58,886 bases of DNA, taken from Candidatus Saccharimonadota bacterium (GTDB lineage: Bacteria > Patescibacteriota > Saccharimonadia > Saccharimonadales > Saccharimonadaceae). Positions 25,768 to 35,281 of this stretch are shown piece after piece. The position numbers and the translations under genes are program-made. The notes beneath the pieces were generated by a model that was not told the origin of the DNA, made no database searches, and was given only the letters and a program-made list of their open reading frames with translations. The stretch is from positions 1 to 58,886 of the forward strand of contig JAQGHA010000003.1 in the NCBI GenBank assembly GCA_028289065.1. Reading direction: 5' to 3'. Every line of letters starts with the position of its first letter. The first letter of the stretch is position 1.

Positions 25768-28575
25768 ATGGCTTTTACTGACCCCATCGCAACTACCGCC
25801 CCTCCGTTCAATGTTCGGACGGCTCCTCACTTACTGACACCAAGTAGTTATTTTACCTACATAGGGTCAAAACTATTACCTACAAATATATGGTGGCAAA
25901 ACCTTATCATTCCTCATTATGATTCAAGTAATTATAACGGTAAAACAGCCACCTTTCCTTATTCACAGTGGCCATCAGCCAATGGCAAAGGATATACAGT
26001 AAGCTATTTTGGAACTCAAACAGGTGAACGCGATGTAGCTAATAATGCCATTACTTTGTCGGGTGCTAAGGATATCAGCCTTGAAATTAACGAGGCCATT
26101 ACCACTCGGCAAATAACCGACTATACCGACCTTGGGGTTAATTTACGCTTCAATGCCTCGGCTGGCAATATGGTGGTTAATTTTGTTCAAGGCCAAGGCT
26201 TTAATTCGGCCATCTACACCGGAGTCACACCGGTAATCCGATTCGATAATGCCATCCTTACCATTAATGGCGGCGACCCGTCGTCGGCCAATTTAACTGG
26301 TGTTACGAAACTAAAAGTTAAAACTAATCGCTTTAACCGCACCTGGCTAATTTATATGACATCTGCCGTTTCCTTCACGCTGAGTGGTGGCGTATTAACA
26401 GCAACCTCAGCCTTTACGGGAACTATTCAAACAGCTGTTCTAGAAACCGAAACTGATTCAGCGGCCGAAGCTGTTTACGATGCCGCCCGAACCAGCGTCT
26501 TAACCGGAGGCTCTGTTAGTTCAACTTTTAGTGGTAACACAGCAACTATGACATTTACCTTTGCCTCAACCGGATCCGGTGCTCCACTAGTATTTGCCCT
26601 ACCGCATCACCAGGATTTAATGACAGGTGCTACCTATGTAGCCGCATCACTGGCTTCTATTAAAGGGCCGATGGCCGGTATCCGGGCTTCAAGTTGGACA
26701 TTGAACGAAACCCTTAGCACTATATCGTGGCGCTCACCAAATACTATACCTACCTCAGCCTATGCCGATATCCAGGCAGCCTTAGCAATTGAAAAAAATA
26801 GCACGTATGACTATGTTGGAAATGGCTATGGCTGGAGCCCTTATTACGGCGGTAAGTACATAGCTAAAATGGCCCGCTTGATTATCATTGCCGAAGAGGT
26901 AGGAGATACTGCTACGGCTACCCAAATAGCATCGAACCTAAAAACGCTTGTTTCTTCGTATTTAAATGCCACTCCGGTTGGTTCAAAGGGAACGAATGGT
27001 TCTGGATACGTGAACGCCTTGCAATATCAAGGTGGGTCAACCTGGAAAGGTGTCAGCACCCAAAATGGCCTCGAAGATATGGGTGCCGATTTCGGTAGTG
27101 GCCGCTTCAATGACCATCATTTCCACTACGGCTACTGGATTTACGCCGCTGCCGTACTAGCCCGTAACGACGCAACTTGGCGCGCTAACAATAAGGCTGC
27201 TATTGAATCATTGATTCGAGATATTGCTAACCCTTCACATACCGACACATATTTCCCTAAGTTTAGGCATAAAGATTGGTTCGCTGGCCATTCGTATGCC
27301 AGTGGATTAGTTGGTTTGGATGTTGGGCCTGGGCAAGAATCTACATCAGAAGCAATTAATGCCTGGTACGGCGTTCACCTTTGGGGGTTAGCTACCAGTA
27401 ATACCGATATATCTAATTTGGGGCGATTATTGCTGGCCAGCGAAGTTCGGTCCGCTAAGCGCTACTGGCACATTTACGATAACAGCGATATTTATCCGGC
27501 TCCATTTAACACCCATGGTACGGCAGTCATCCTGCGTACTCATAAGGTAGCCGTCGAAACGTATTTTGGGTCAAAACCACACTACTTTTATGGCATTCAG
27601 TCCTTACCTTTTACGCCAGCTTCCGAATTGTATATCGATCAACCTTGGGTACAACGTTCATACGCCATGGCTTCGACACAAATTCCCGCTACCCAAACCA
27701 GTAACCCGCAGGATACCGCTTGGGATAGCGTGATTTACTCGTTCCATGCCGTTATTGACCCTACGGCTGGCTATAACGAAGCGCAAAGTTTAACTTTAGA
27801 GCAAATTCCAGAATATAGCACTAGTGTTCAATACGGGCGCAACATTGATAACGGTCACAGTAAATCTAATGCTCTTGCTTGGGCTTCAACTCGTACAGCT
27901 TCGGACGGTGGCTCGGCCACAGCAACGTCAACGAGCCTGACGATTAGCCCTTCGTCATCGGCTGCGAGTGGTGCTAGTGTAACGTTAAGTGCAACTATAT
28001 CACCTTCAGCCGCTACTGGTTCAGTTGCCTTCAAAGATGGTGCCACCACAATCGGTACGGTTACAACTTCTGGCGGAACTGCCTCACTATCTACATCAGT
28101 GCTGACTACCGGAACTCATTCGCTTAGTGCTGTATTCACATCTTCAAACTCAGTAACCTATACAAGTTCATCCTCAGCAACTGCGAGTTATGAAATTACC
28201 AGTAGTACGCCAGGTGCGGGTGGCTCAACTGGTAGCAACAAAAACGCCGTTGCGTATAAACCATTCAGCTCCGGTCAACCATTGGTAGCGATTCGAGCGG
28301 CTGTTGCTAATGTCAATTACACTGCGTTACCAACTGATTCGATTATTGCCTACACTTCAATTACAGCGGCACGAACACTAACACTACCTGCGCTTTCCAG
28401 TGTGACTGCCGGTTGGGAAATAATAATAAAAGATGAATCCGGTAATTGTTCTGCCGGTTCGCCGATAATTGTATCCGGTCAAATAGATGGTGCGTCAGGA
28501 AAGACGTTAAATACTTCATATGCTCGGCTCGTACTCTATGCCGGCACTACTTCTTGGTATACGGTTGCCGGTTAA
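25768..28575 (+). CDS. GH81 endo-beta-1,3-glucanase with Ig-like domain, no signal peptide
   Basis: 935 residues, a diverged tandem paralogue of the preceding enzyme. NDHHFHYGYWIYAAAVLA has Asp449 and GQESTSEAINAWYG has Glu524 and Glu528. One Ig-like repeat (about 715-810) is present instead of two, followed by the shared terminal module (IIIKDESGNCSAG). It begins MAFTDPIAT, again without a signal peptide, 21 bases after the first enzyme, so the three genes form an operon. The N-terminal residues 1-20 match the first enzyme closely, suggesting a conserved function for that short start, perhaps docking. Confidence 0.9.
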   Translation: MAFTDPIATTAPPFNVRTAPHLLTPSSYFTYIGSKLLPTNIWWQNLIIPHYDSSNYNGKTATFPYSQWPSANGKGYTVSYFGTQTGERDVANNAITLSGAKDISLEINEAITTRQITDYTDLGVNLRFNASAGNMVVNFVQGQGFNSAIYTGVTPVIRFDNAILTINGGDPSSANLTGVTKLKVKTNRFNRTWLIYMTSAVSFTLSGGVLTATSAFTGTIQTAVLETETDSAAEAVYDAARTSVLTGGSVSSTFSGNTATMTFTFASTGSGAPLVFALPHHQDLMTGATYVAASLASIKGPMAGIRASSWTLNETLSTISWRSPNTIPTSAYADIQAALAIEKNSTYDYVGNGYGWSPYYGGKYIAKMARLIIIAEEVGDTATATQIASNLKTLVSSYLNATPVGSKGTNGSGYVNALQYQGGSTWKGVSTQNGLEDMGADFGSGRFNDHHFHYGYWIYAAAVLARNDATWRANNKAAIESLIRDIANPSHTDTYFPKFRHKDWFAGHSYASGLVGLDVGPGQESTSEAINAWYGVHLWGLATSNTDISNLGRLLLASEVRSAKRYWHIYDNSDIYPAPFNTHGTAVILRTHKVAVETYFGSKPHYFYGIQSLPFTPASELYIDQPWVQRSYAMASTQIPATQTSNPQDTAWDSVIYSFHAVIDPTAGYNEAQSLTLEQIPEYSTSVQYGRNIDNGHSKSNALAWASTRTASDGGSATATSTSLTISPSSSAASGASVTLSATISPSAATGSVAFKDGATTIGTVTTSGGTASLSTSVLTTGTHSLSAVFTSSNSVTYTSSSSATASYEITSSTPGAGGSTGSNKNAVAYKPFSSGQPLVAIRAAVANVNYTALPTDSIIAYTSITAARTLTLPALSSVTAGWEIIIKDESGNCSAGSPIIVSGQIDGASGKTLNTSYARLVLYAGTTSWYTVAG

Positions 28576-28583
28576 CAACCTGG

Positions 28584-29489
28584 CTACCAACCACCGCTTG
28601 AGCCACCGCCGCCAAAACCGCCGCCACCAAAACCACCAAAGCCACCACCGCCCCGTGGTCCACCGCCACCTAAGAAACCGCCCCCGGCCCACCAGCTTGG
28701 TTTATCACCATGACGAGCGTGTGATTGATAATTAGCCGACACCGCTTTATCTAAGAGTAAGCCTATAATAACCAAGGCTCCACCGCCCACTAAGCCGAGA
28801 ACTAAAGAACCAGTTAGTAAACCAGCTGTACCACCCATAGCTCCACCAATTACTCCACCGGCCCACCAGCTTTTAGTACGTGCCAAAATAGAACCGAGCC
28901 AAGAGAATATTAAAAAGCCGACCCCAAACACCAGTTCCCAAGGGAAAGATGCTGCTTGTTCAGCTGTTGATTCGGCCGTATACTCGCCATGAATAGCGGC
29001 AATAATGCTAGTGAGGCCGGCTTGAATACCTTCAAAGTATTTTTCTTGGCGGAATAGTGGCGAAATATCATTACGAATAATACGACCAGACTGCACGTCA
29101 GTCAGCGCGCCTTCTAAGCCAGTGCCAACTTCAATTCGAAGCAGACGATCATTTTTTACTACTAATAATAAAACGCCATTATTGTTTTCGGTAGTTCCAA
29201 TTCCCCATTCACGTGCAATAGCTAGTGAATAAGCTTCCAGTGAACTATTTTCAATTGAAGGCACAACGACGATAACAATTTGGTTGCCTGACTTCGCTCG
29301 TTCATCGGCGATTTGCTGAGCGAGCGTGGCTTTTTGTTCGGCTGTCAGTGTATTTGTTTGATCAACAATAGGAATATCTGTTGGTCGGGCAGGCACACTC
29401 AAGGCAGCAGCATCCACAGCATTCAAACCTGCTGCTACAAATCCAAAGAGGGCAATTACCAGCCCGAGCCGAACAAATTTTAAAAACAT
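28584..29489 (-). CDS. TPM-domain (YgcG-like) membrane protein
   Basis: 301 residues. Signal peptide about 1-28, TPM domain about 35-165 (VDQTNTLTAEQKATLAQQI, GNQIVIVVVPS, GVLLLVVKNDRLLRIEVGTGLEGALTD, IIRNDISPLF), then two or three membrane helices and a Gly-rich C-terminus (GGFGGFGGGG). TPM proteins are often encoded with LemA, as here 13 bases downstream of lemA. The function is linked to membrane stress or photosystem repair in other organisms; unknown here. Confidence 0.9.
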   Translation of the reverse strand: MFLKFVRLGLVIALFGFVAAGLNAVDAAALSVPARPTDIPIVDQTNTLTAEQKATLAQQIADERAKSGNQIVIVVVPSIENSSLEAYSLAIAREWGIGTTENNNGVLLLVVKNDRLLRIEVGTGLEGALTDVQSGRIIRNDISPLFRQEKYFEGIQAGLTSIIAAIHGEYTAESTAEQAASFPWELVFGVGFLIFSWLGSILARTKSWWAGGVIGGAMGGTAGLLTGSLVLGLVGGGALVIIGLLLDKAVSANYQSHARHGDKPSWWAGGGFLGGGGPRGGGGFGGFGGGGFGGGGSSGGW

Positions 29490-29502
29490 ACTTCTCTTTC
29501 GT

Positions 29503-30096
29503 TTATTCGAAGTTTACGTCTGGTGCATTTTCAGCACCGTCATCAGCTTCAAAGTAAGGGAACTTATCAAAGCCAAAGATACCAGCCGTAATGTTAGTTG
29601 GGAAGGTTTGGATGCGGGCATTGTAGGATGCAGCCACACCGTTGAAATCGTTCCGAGCTACCGAAATTCGGTTCTCAGTACCTTCAAGTTGTACCTGTAA
29701 GTCTTGGAAGGCAGCCACTGCCCGAAGCTCGGGGTAATTTTCAGTCACAGCCAACAAACGGCCAAGCGCTTGGCTTAACTCACCCTGCGATGCTTGGTAT
29801 TGAGCAATTTGATTAGGGGTTGCTTTGCTTGGGTCAATATTAATACTGGTCGCCCGAGCGCGAGCTTCAGTTACATCAGTAAGCGTTTTCTGCTCAAAGT
29901 TCGCTGCACCCTTTACCGTGCTTACTAGGTTTGGCACCAAGTCAGCTCGGCGTTGATATTGCGATTGTAAGTTAGCAAAGGTTTTATTGACATCTTCACG
30001 TTGCCCAACAAGGCCGTTATAGCCGCCAGCGATAATTGCTGCGATTAGTACGATAGCACCAATAATAATTCCGGGAATTAACCATTTACGCTTCAT
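29503..30096 (-). CDS. lemA: LemA family protein
   Basis: 197 residues from the ATG at 30096, chosen because GAGGAG lies just upstream (the in-frame start at 30120 lacks one). Membrane helix about 6-26, then the LemA helical domain: NGLVGQREDVNKTFANLQSQYQRRADLVPNLV, SRALGRLLAVTENYPELRA-type segment and LEGTENRISVARNDFN. Topology N-out is typical. Coupled to the TPM gene downstream. Confidence 0.92.
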   Translation of the reverse strand: MKRKWLIPGIIIGAIVLIAAIIAGGYNGLVGQREDVNKTFANLQSQYQRRADLVPNLVSTVKGAANFEQKTLTDVTEARARATSINIDPSKATPNQIAQYQASQGELSQALGRLLAVTENYPELRAVAAFQDLQVQLEGTENRISVARNDFNGVAASYNARIQTFPTNITAGIFGFDKFPYFEADDGAENAPDVNFE

Positions 30097-30149
30097 ATTC
30101 ACTCCTCTGTTATCAGTCATAATTATATAAATAGTATAGCAAACAATCG

Positions 30150-32504
30150 CTACGGCGTGGTCTTTCGGGGGTTTGCCGGCGTTGTATTGTTGCCATTACC
30201 GTTATTGGTGGTAGGACACCCTGTAGCGTCAACTTTTGTGCCTGCAGGCGTATTCGCACATTGGTCGAGGCTATCTATCACGCCGTCAGCGTCGGTATCA
30301 ACTGCGGTTGGTGTATCATCCTCTTCTTCAACCGGACAACCCGTATCGTCTACTTCAGTACCTGCTGGGGTGTCGGCACACTCATCGTTTTCATCAATCA
30401 CCCCATCTTTATCAGCATCTTCGGGAGCTTTTGGTACATCACAAGTACCGGTTGGACTGGCCGTTCGCAAGAAGTATTCTTGGTACGTTCCTTCAGTACC
30501 ACCGCCAGTGGCTCGTTGCCCATTACTACGGCAAATAGTTAAGCGTTCCACACCGGATGGCGCCGTAAACGGTTGGTTTTTCTGACCTTTCAGTCCGGCT
30601 TGAATGACACTACGCCAAATTGGACCAGCCATGCTCGAACCACCGTTTTTCATTGGCGTATTGTTGTTGTTTCCAACCCACACCCCAACTGCTAATTGTT
30701 TGGCGTAACCAATTGTCCAAGCGTCTCGGGCCTCATCGGTTGTACCAGTTTTAACAGCAACATCAAAGCCATTGGTATTCAAGCTGGTACCAAAAATAGG
30801 TGCCCGAGCCGCCTCATCATTGAGAATATCGGAAATTAAGAATGAAGCGTTCTCACCCATCACTCTAGTACCAGACGCTGTCGTCTTCTTGAAAATTTGC
30901 TTTTCAAATTTATCGTCAATTCTGCTAATGGTCGAAATATCGTATTGATTTCCCGTATTCGCAAAAGCAGCATAGGCATTCGTCATGTCAGTCAATTTCG
31001 CTTCGGCTGAACCTAGTGCTAATGAAAGGCCGTAATCGGTTTTGTCGTCTACCGTACTTAAGCCAAGTCGTTGGAAAGCTTCAACTGCATTACCAACTCC
31101 AAGTTTTTGCATCACTTCTACCGAAGGAATATTTAGCGATTGCGAAATAGCATTTCGAACCGTAATATTACCCCTAAACTTACGGTCAGCGTTTTGTGGT
31201 TGATAGCCACCAAAGTCTGTCTTCTCATCTTTCAAAATAGTTCCAGGTGTAATGATTCCCCGTTGCAATGCCTCGGTATAGTACAGCGGCTTAATACTGG
31301 AACCGGGCTGCCGAGCGGTGGTAGCCATATTCACTTTACCAAAATCAGCATTATTATAATCAGCACTTCCTACTAATGCCCGAACTTCACCGTTGGTTGG
31401 GTCAATCGCTACAACTGCGGCATTCGAACCACCGTTACGTTGAATGAAATTCATTTGCTTGTCGACAGCGGCTGTGGCAGATTCTTGTAAGCTCATATCA
31501 AGGGTAGTGGTAACACGGAAACCAGAACGGGTTACACGCTCTTCACCGTACTTCTCATATAATTCATCTAATACCAATTCAGCAAAATGCGGCGCCTTAC
31601 CATTAGGGCCAGCGTCCGGTGAAGCATACGCCAGGACCTTTGCAGTCGCTGCATCGGCCTCAGCTTGAGTAATTACTTTATTATCAACCATCCGGCTTAA
31701 GACGGTCGCCTGGCGTTCTTTAGCGTAGTCTATATTTCCTGAGATTGGCGAGTAAGCGGATGGTGCTGGTAGTACCCCAATGAGCATGGCACTTTCGGCT
31801 AAATCTAAATCAGCGGCTGGTTTTCCAAAATAGGCTTGAGCCGCCGCACCAATACCAAAGGCACCTTCACCGTAATACACCGAGTTCAGGTATAAATCGA
31901 GGATTTCATCTTTGGTATAGTTTTGCTCGATAGCTAAAGCAATCGTTAGTTCTTGATACTTTCGTAAAACAGTTTGGTTATTTGATAGAAGCGTATTCTT
32001 AGCCAACTGTTGAGTAAGGGTTGAGCCACCGTAACCCGTAGCGTCGCCACTTAGCAAGTTAGCGTACAAAGCTCCTAAAATACTTACCGGAGAAAAGCCA
32101 CCGTGTTTATAGAAATTTTTATCTTCAGCTGAAACAAGGGCTTTTTCGGTAAAATCCGATATTTGGTCAAGTGGCACACGTTCGCCGCGGTTAGCCGTGC
32201 CGAAGCTATAAAAATCATCACCATTCTTGTCTAGCAACACTACGCCAGTGTTGTTGTAGTTCATCAAACGGTCAGGGTCAGATATAGCATTGGCAAAGTA
32301 TATATAGGTAATAAGAGGAGTTATTATTAAAAAGGCTAAAATAGGGCCACCAATAACGGCAGCTTTCTTTGGCTTACTTAAACCTTTAAACCATTTCAAG
32401 CGACCAACAAAAAAACCAACGACCGGCCCACGTTTCTTAACTGGCGTGGTAACCTTAGCGGTTCGCTTTGGGCTGTAGGATTTAATGCGGGTATATTTTG
32501 GCAT
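30150..32504 (-). CDS. Class A penicillin-binding protein (PBP1A-like) with calcium-repeat tail
   Basis: 784 residues. A basic cytoplasmic N-terminus and membrane helix (about 48-70) precede the GT51 transglycosylase domain with Glu in VSAEDKNFYKHGG and GGSTLTQQLAKN, then the transpeptidase domain with SxxK in QPGSSIKP, SxN in ISQSLN and KTG in VKTGTTDEARDAW. The C-terminal 110 residues hold two thrombospondin type 3-like repeats (DADKDGVIDENDECADTPAGT and a second copy) joined by acidic linkers, which in other proteins bind calcium. It polymerises and crosslinks peptidoglycan. TATAAT lies 15 bases before the ATG. Confidence 0.93.
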   Translation of the reverse strand: MPKYTRIKSYSPKRTAKVTTPVKKRGPVVGFFVGRLKWFKGLSKPKKAAVIGGPILAFLIITPLITYIYFANAISDPDRLMNYNNTGVVLLDKNGDDFYSFGTANRGERVPLDQISDFTEKALVSAEDKNFYKHGGFSPVSILGALYANLLSGDATGYGGSTLTQQLAKNTLLSNNQTVLRKYQELTIALAIEQNYTKDEILDLYLNSVYYGEGAFGIGAAAQAYFGKPAADLDLAESAMLIGVLPAPSAYSPISGNIDYAKERQATVLSRMVDNKVITQAEADAATAKVLAYASPDAGPNGKAPHFAELVLDELYEKYGEERVTRSGFRVTTTLDMSLQESATAAVDKQMNFIQRNGGSNAAVVAIDPTNGEVRALVGSADYNNADFGKVNMATTARQPGSSIKPLYYTEALQRGIITPGTILKDEKTDFGGYQPQNADRKFRGNITVRNAISQSLNIPSVEVMQKLGVGNAVEAFQRLGLSTVDDKTDYGLSLALGSAEAKLTDMTNAYAAFANTGNQYDISTISRIDDKFEKQIFKKTTASGTRVMGENASFLISDILNDEAARAPIFGTSLNTNGFDVAVKTGTTDEARDAWTIGYAKQLAVGVWVGNNNNTPMKNGGSSMAGPIWRSVIQAGLKGQKNQPFTAPSGVERLTICRSNGQRATGGGTEGTYQEYFLRTASPTGTCDVPKAPEDADKDGVIDENDECADTPAGTEVDDTGCPVEEEDDTPTAVDTDADGVIDSLDQCANTPAGTKVDATGCPTTNNGNGNNTTPANPRKTTP

Positions 32505-32546
32505 AATTTATGTATACCTATTATACCCGATTCCTTATACAAACGG

Positions 32547-33476
32547 TTAAATGACCTGTTTGCGCTTCAAAATGATATATGAAGCTACTAGCACCAGGGC
32601 AATCACACATATCAATGCACCGAATATCCAATCAACGTGAGCGAATGGTAAATCGATATTCATTCCATACATACTAAAGAATATATTCGGAAGGGTAATC
32701 ATAACCGTTACAACAGTTAGAATTTTAATCGAGCGGTTCAAGTTATTTGAGCTAATCGAACTATAGGCTTGGCGAATGTTAATAATAGATTTTGTATTTG
32801 AACGACATGTTTCAATCGATTGCGTAATACTTAACTCAAGGTCCTCAATAATATCGGTGTCGTCTTCATGGAGCTCAATGCTGCGCCCCAATTTCAAACG
32901 GCGAAGCGTCGCACTGGCTGGCAAGAGTGCTGCCAAAAACTCATTAATTTCATCCTCAATAGTTACAAAGTCGATGAAGTCCTTGTTGCGAATTTCATGC
33001 CCACGCAAACGGTTGCGAATCGCTTTAATTTGTTTGCTAGTGATTGTAATATATCGGTCGTATTGCTCAGCAATTTGATGCAGGATTTGTAACATTAGAC
33101 GCGTTGGCTGTGTGGTCGCAAATTCTAGCTTATCGCTGAAAAATGGTGCAAAATGCGGAAGCTTGCGAAGACTTACTGTAATAATGCTTTCCGGACCATA
33201 CACAATTAAAAGTGGAAGTGTATCAAAGGCACCATCGGGCAGTGAAATTGCTGCTCGTACATATATGTAAACCAGTTCACCGTCCCGTTCTAGACGAGGC
33301 ATTTCATCTTCGTCTAATGCATCGGCTAAAAGGCCTTCGTCGAGCCCGTGGGTTTTAATAAGTGTGGCAATTTCATCCTTAGTAGGGTTTTCAGCATGCA
33401 CCCACGTCCCTTTTTGATACTTCTCTTGCTCTTCGAGCTTTGTAGAGCGAATTGATTTGTAGTAATATTTGAGCAT
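32547..33476 (-). CDS. corA: CorA-family magnesium/cobalt channel
   Basis: 309 residues. A long cytoplasmic alpha/beta funnel precedes two C-terminal membrane helices with the signature YGMNIDLPF between them (about 263-271); the pore helix contains the preceding FFSM. The end (ILKRKQVI) is basic as in CorA. AAGGA lies before the ATG. It would take up Mg2+. Length and motif match the family. Confidence 0.93.
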   Translation of the reverse strand: MLKYYYKSIRSTKLEEQEKYQKGTWVHAENPTKDEIATLIKTHGLDEGLLADALDEDEMPRLERDGELVYIYVRAAISLPDGAFDTLPLLIVYGPESIITVSLRKLPHFAPFFSDKLEFATTQPTRLMLQILHQIAEQYDRYITITSKQIKAIRNRLRGHEIRNKDFIDFVTIEDEINEFLAALLPASATLRRLKLGRSIELHEDDTDIIEDLELSITQSIETCRSNTKSIINIRQAYSSISSNNLNRSIKILTVVTVMITLPNIFFSMYGMNIDLPFAHVDWIFGALICVIALVLVASYIILKRKQVI

Positions 33477-33533
33477 AAAATCCTTCGCTGTTCTTTTTTA
33501 TCTTACTAAGTTCTATTCTAAACGGTATTGGCG

Positions 33534-34178
33534 TTACTGTACAACTTGATCAGTAAAAACAACCAATCGCTCGGAATATGTTTGTACCGAATTGTTCCAA
33601 GAGCCTTGGCAGGTTACAAGGTTTAAATGGGCCTTGCCATCATCCGATCGGAATACATCGGTCGCATCTTGTTCAGGAGTGTAAGATGCGAGTCGAGTAA
33701 CCGTAAAACGTATCACCTTACCATCCTCACCAAGGACCGAAACCTCGTCACCAGCAACCAGTTTATTAAGTTCGTTAAATACTGAAGCCACACCCCTTTT
33801 CCATCCATAGTGGCCAGCAATAACCGCGCTGCCCTCTTCGCCGGGTTTCGGGCCGAGCTGATACCATGCAGCCGTCTTAGGGTCTTCATCTATATCCATA
33901 TTATCCTCGGCTGTTATGCCGACATGGTTCACAGCCGTATCAACATTAATTTTACTTATGTTGAGATGAGTTGGTGCAGCAACTGGAATCGAAGGAACGG
34001 CGTCATGAACGATAGCTGCGGTTTGTGGAATAGCCAGTTCTGTAACTGCACCAGCGGGAGTAGCATGGTAGCGTGGCATGAAATTATATAAGACGATAAC
34101 TGTTGCACTCATCGAGAGTAACAATACGGCAGTAGTGATTAATGTCTTTTCAGCGATGCGGATGAATCGGCGACGCAC
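33534..34178 (-). CDS. Sortase
   Basis: 214 residues from a GTG start. Membrane helix about 13-33, then a sortase barrel with catalytic His123 (AVIAGHYGW), Cys190 (LVTCQGSW) and Arg204 (YSERLVVF). It follows the LPDTG protein gene by 9 bases in the same direction, so it is probably that protein's dedicated enzyme. One of three sortases in the window; the spacing between Cys and Arg (14 residues) matches the 56214 enzyme. Confidence 0.88.
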   Translation of the reverse strand: MRRRFIRIAEKTLITTAVLLLSMSATVIVLYNFMPRYHATPAGAVTELAIPQTAAIVHDAVPSIPVAAPTHLNISKINVDTAVNHVGITAEDNMDIDEDPKTAAWYQLGPKPGEEGSAVIAGHYGWKRGVASVFNELNKLVAGDEVSVLGEDGKVIRFTVTRLASYTPEQDATDVFRSDDGKAHLNLVTCQGSWNNSVQTYSERLVVFTDQVVQ

Positions 34179-34187
34179 AGCCAGCCT

Positions 34188-35117
34188 CTAGATAGAACGT
34201 TTCTTATAAAAAGCGTAGGCAAGTAATGAGGCGATTGATGCGAAGAAGACTAATGTAGTTACCCAAAGAATACTGCTTTTCCTACTTGCTTCACCTGTAT
34301 CTGGGAGTCCAGGGGTGGTATCGGTGCTGTCATTACCAGCACAAACCGAAGCTGTAATTGTATCGTTAATTAACGTTACGCTCCCGTTACGAGCAAGTAG
34401 GCGACCTTGAATATTTGCACCGTTAGCCACGGTAATTGAATTTAATGCCAAGATTGTTCCAAAAAATGTCGCGGTTGTATCAATTGCGGCAGAATCAACT
34501 CGCCAAAATACGTTACATGCTTGAGCGCCGTTAATCAAACTAACCGTGCTGCCTGAATTTACATTCAATCCGTTACCGCTAAATGGTGCTTGGAAAATAA
34601 AGACCGAAGACGAATCGTTTTGGCCATCGAGTACTAACGCACCTGCACCTGCAGTAATACCGAACGTGGTTGAGGACGAATCATACACACCGGCGACCAA
34701 AATTCTTCCCCCAAGTTCTGTCGGTAATGTCGTTAGTGGTGTACGTCCAGCTACATCATTATAGGCTGTAGTAAGGTTATTTTTAGCCGTTAATAAGAGT
34801 GGTGCATTTGTTATACGACACGGTAGAGGACCAGCTGCATCAACCGAATAAATTGTTCCTGTTACCTGAGAACATGTCAGCATAGTACCAGCACCGGTTG
34901 CCGGGCTTAATCCTACGTTACCAGTAATAACCGAGGCATTACCGGCGTCTGTAATATTAGGAGTGCCTGACAGTATCGCGAAAGGTGATGCGGTGCGAAG
35001 GTCAACACTTGGCTGAGCGGCTTGTACAGAGTGACTCATAACTATAGTGACAAATGACATAACTAAAATCGCAACGAGTGCGATAACTGGATAATATTTA
35101 ACCTGCGAAGTATGCAT
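34188..35117 (-). CDS. DUF3494/ice-binding-like surface protein with LPDTG anchor
   Basis: 309 residues. Signal peptide about 1-33, then the DUF3494 beta-helix that includes bacterial ice-binding proteins: LRTASPFAILSGTPNITDAGNASVITGNVGLSPATG is the signature region, TAYNDVAGRTPLT, and FQAPFSGNGLNVNSGSTVSLINGAQACNVFW. LPDTG at 271-275, a hydrophobic helix and KKRSI form a sortase signal. The neighbouring gene at 33534 is a sortase. DUF3494 proteins may bind ice or serve as adhesins; the ligand here is unknown. Confidence 0.88.
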   Translation of the reverse strand: MHTSQVKYYPVIALVAILVMSFVTIVMSHSVQAAQPSVDLRTASPFAILSGTPNITDAGNASVITGNVGLSPATGAGTMLTCSQVTGTIYSVDAAGPLPCRITNAPLLLTAKNNLTTAYNDVAGRTPLTTLPTELGGRILVAGVYDSSSTTFGITAGAGALVLDGQNDSSSVFIFQAPFSGNGLNVNSGSTVSLINGAQACNVFWRVDSAAIDTTATFFGTILALNSITVANGANIQGRLLARNGSVTLINDTITASVCAGNDSTDTTPGLPDTGEASRKSSILWVTTLVFFASIASLLAYAFYKKRSI

Positions 35118-35281
35118 GTCAGCCCTTTTATTGTTTGTTTAGTTTAATGTCCGAACAATTCGATCATCGAATCCAACCTTAAATCTGTAAGAGTTGACTG
35201 ATATATCCTCAAAGATCGTGATCTCACTAGAGGTGCATTATGTCTATGGTTATACTAACACCGAAAAGATAATTAAGCAAT

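Noticed and set aside
22196-28575. Part of a prophage or tailocin
   Set aside because: Only fibre-like and enzyme genes are present; no capsid, tail tube, sheath, baseplate, integrase or terminase was seen in the window.
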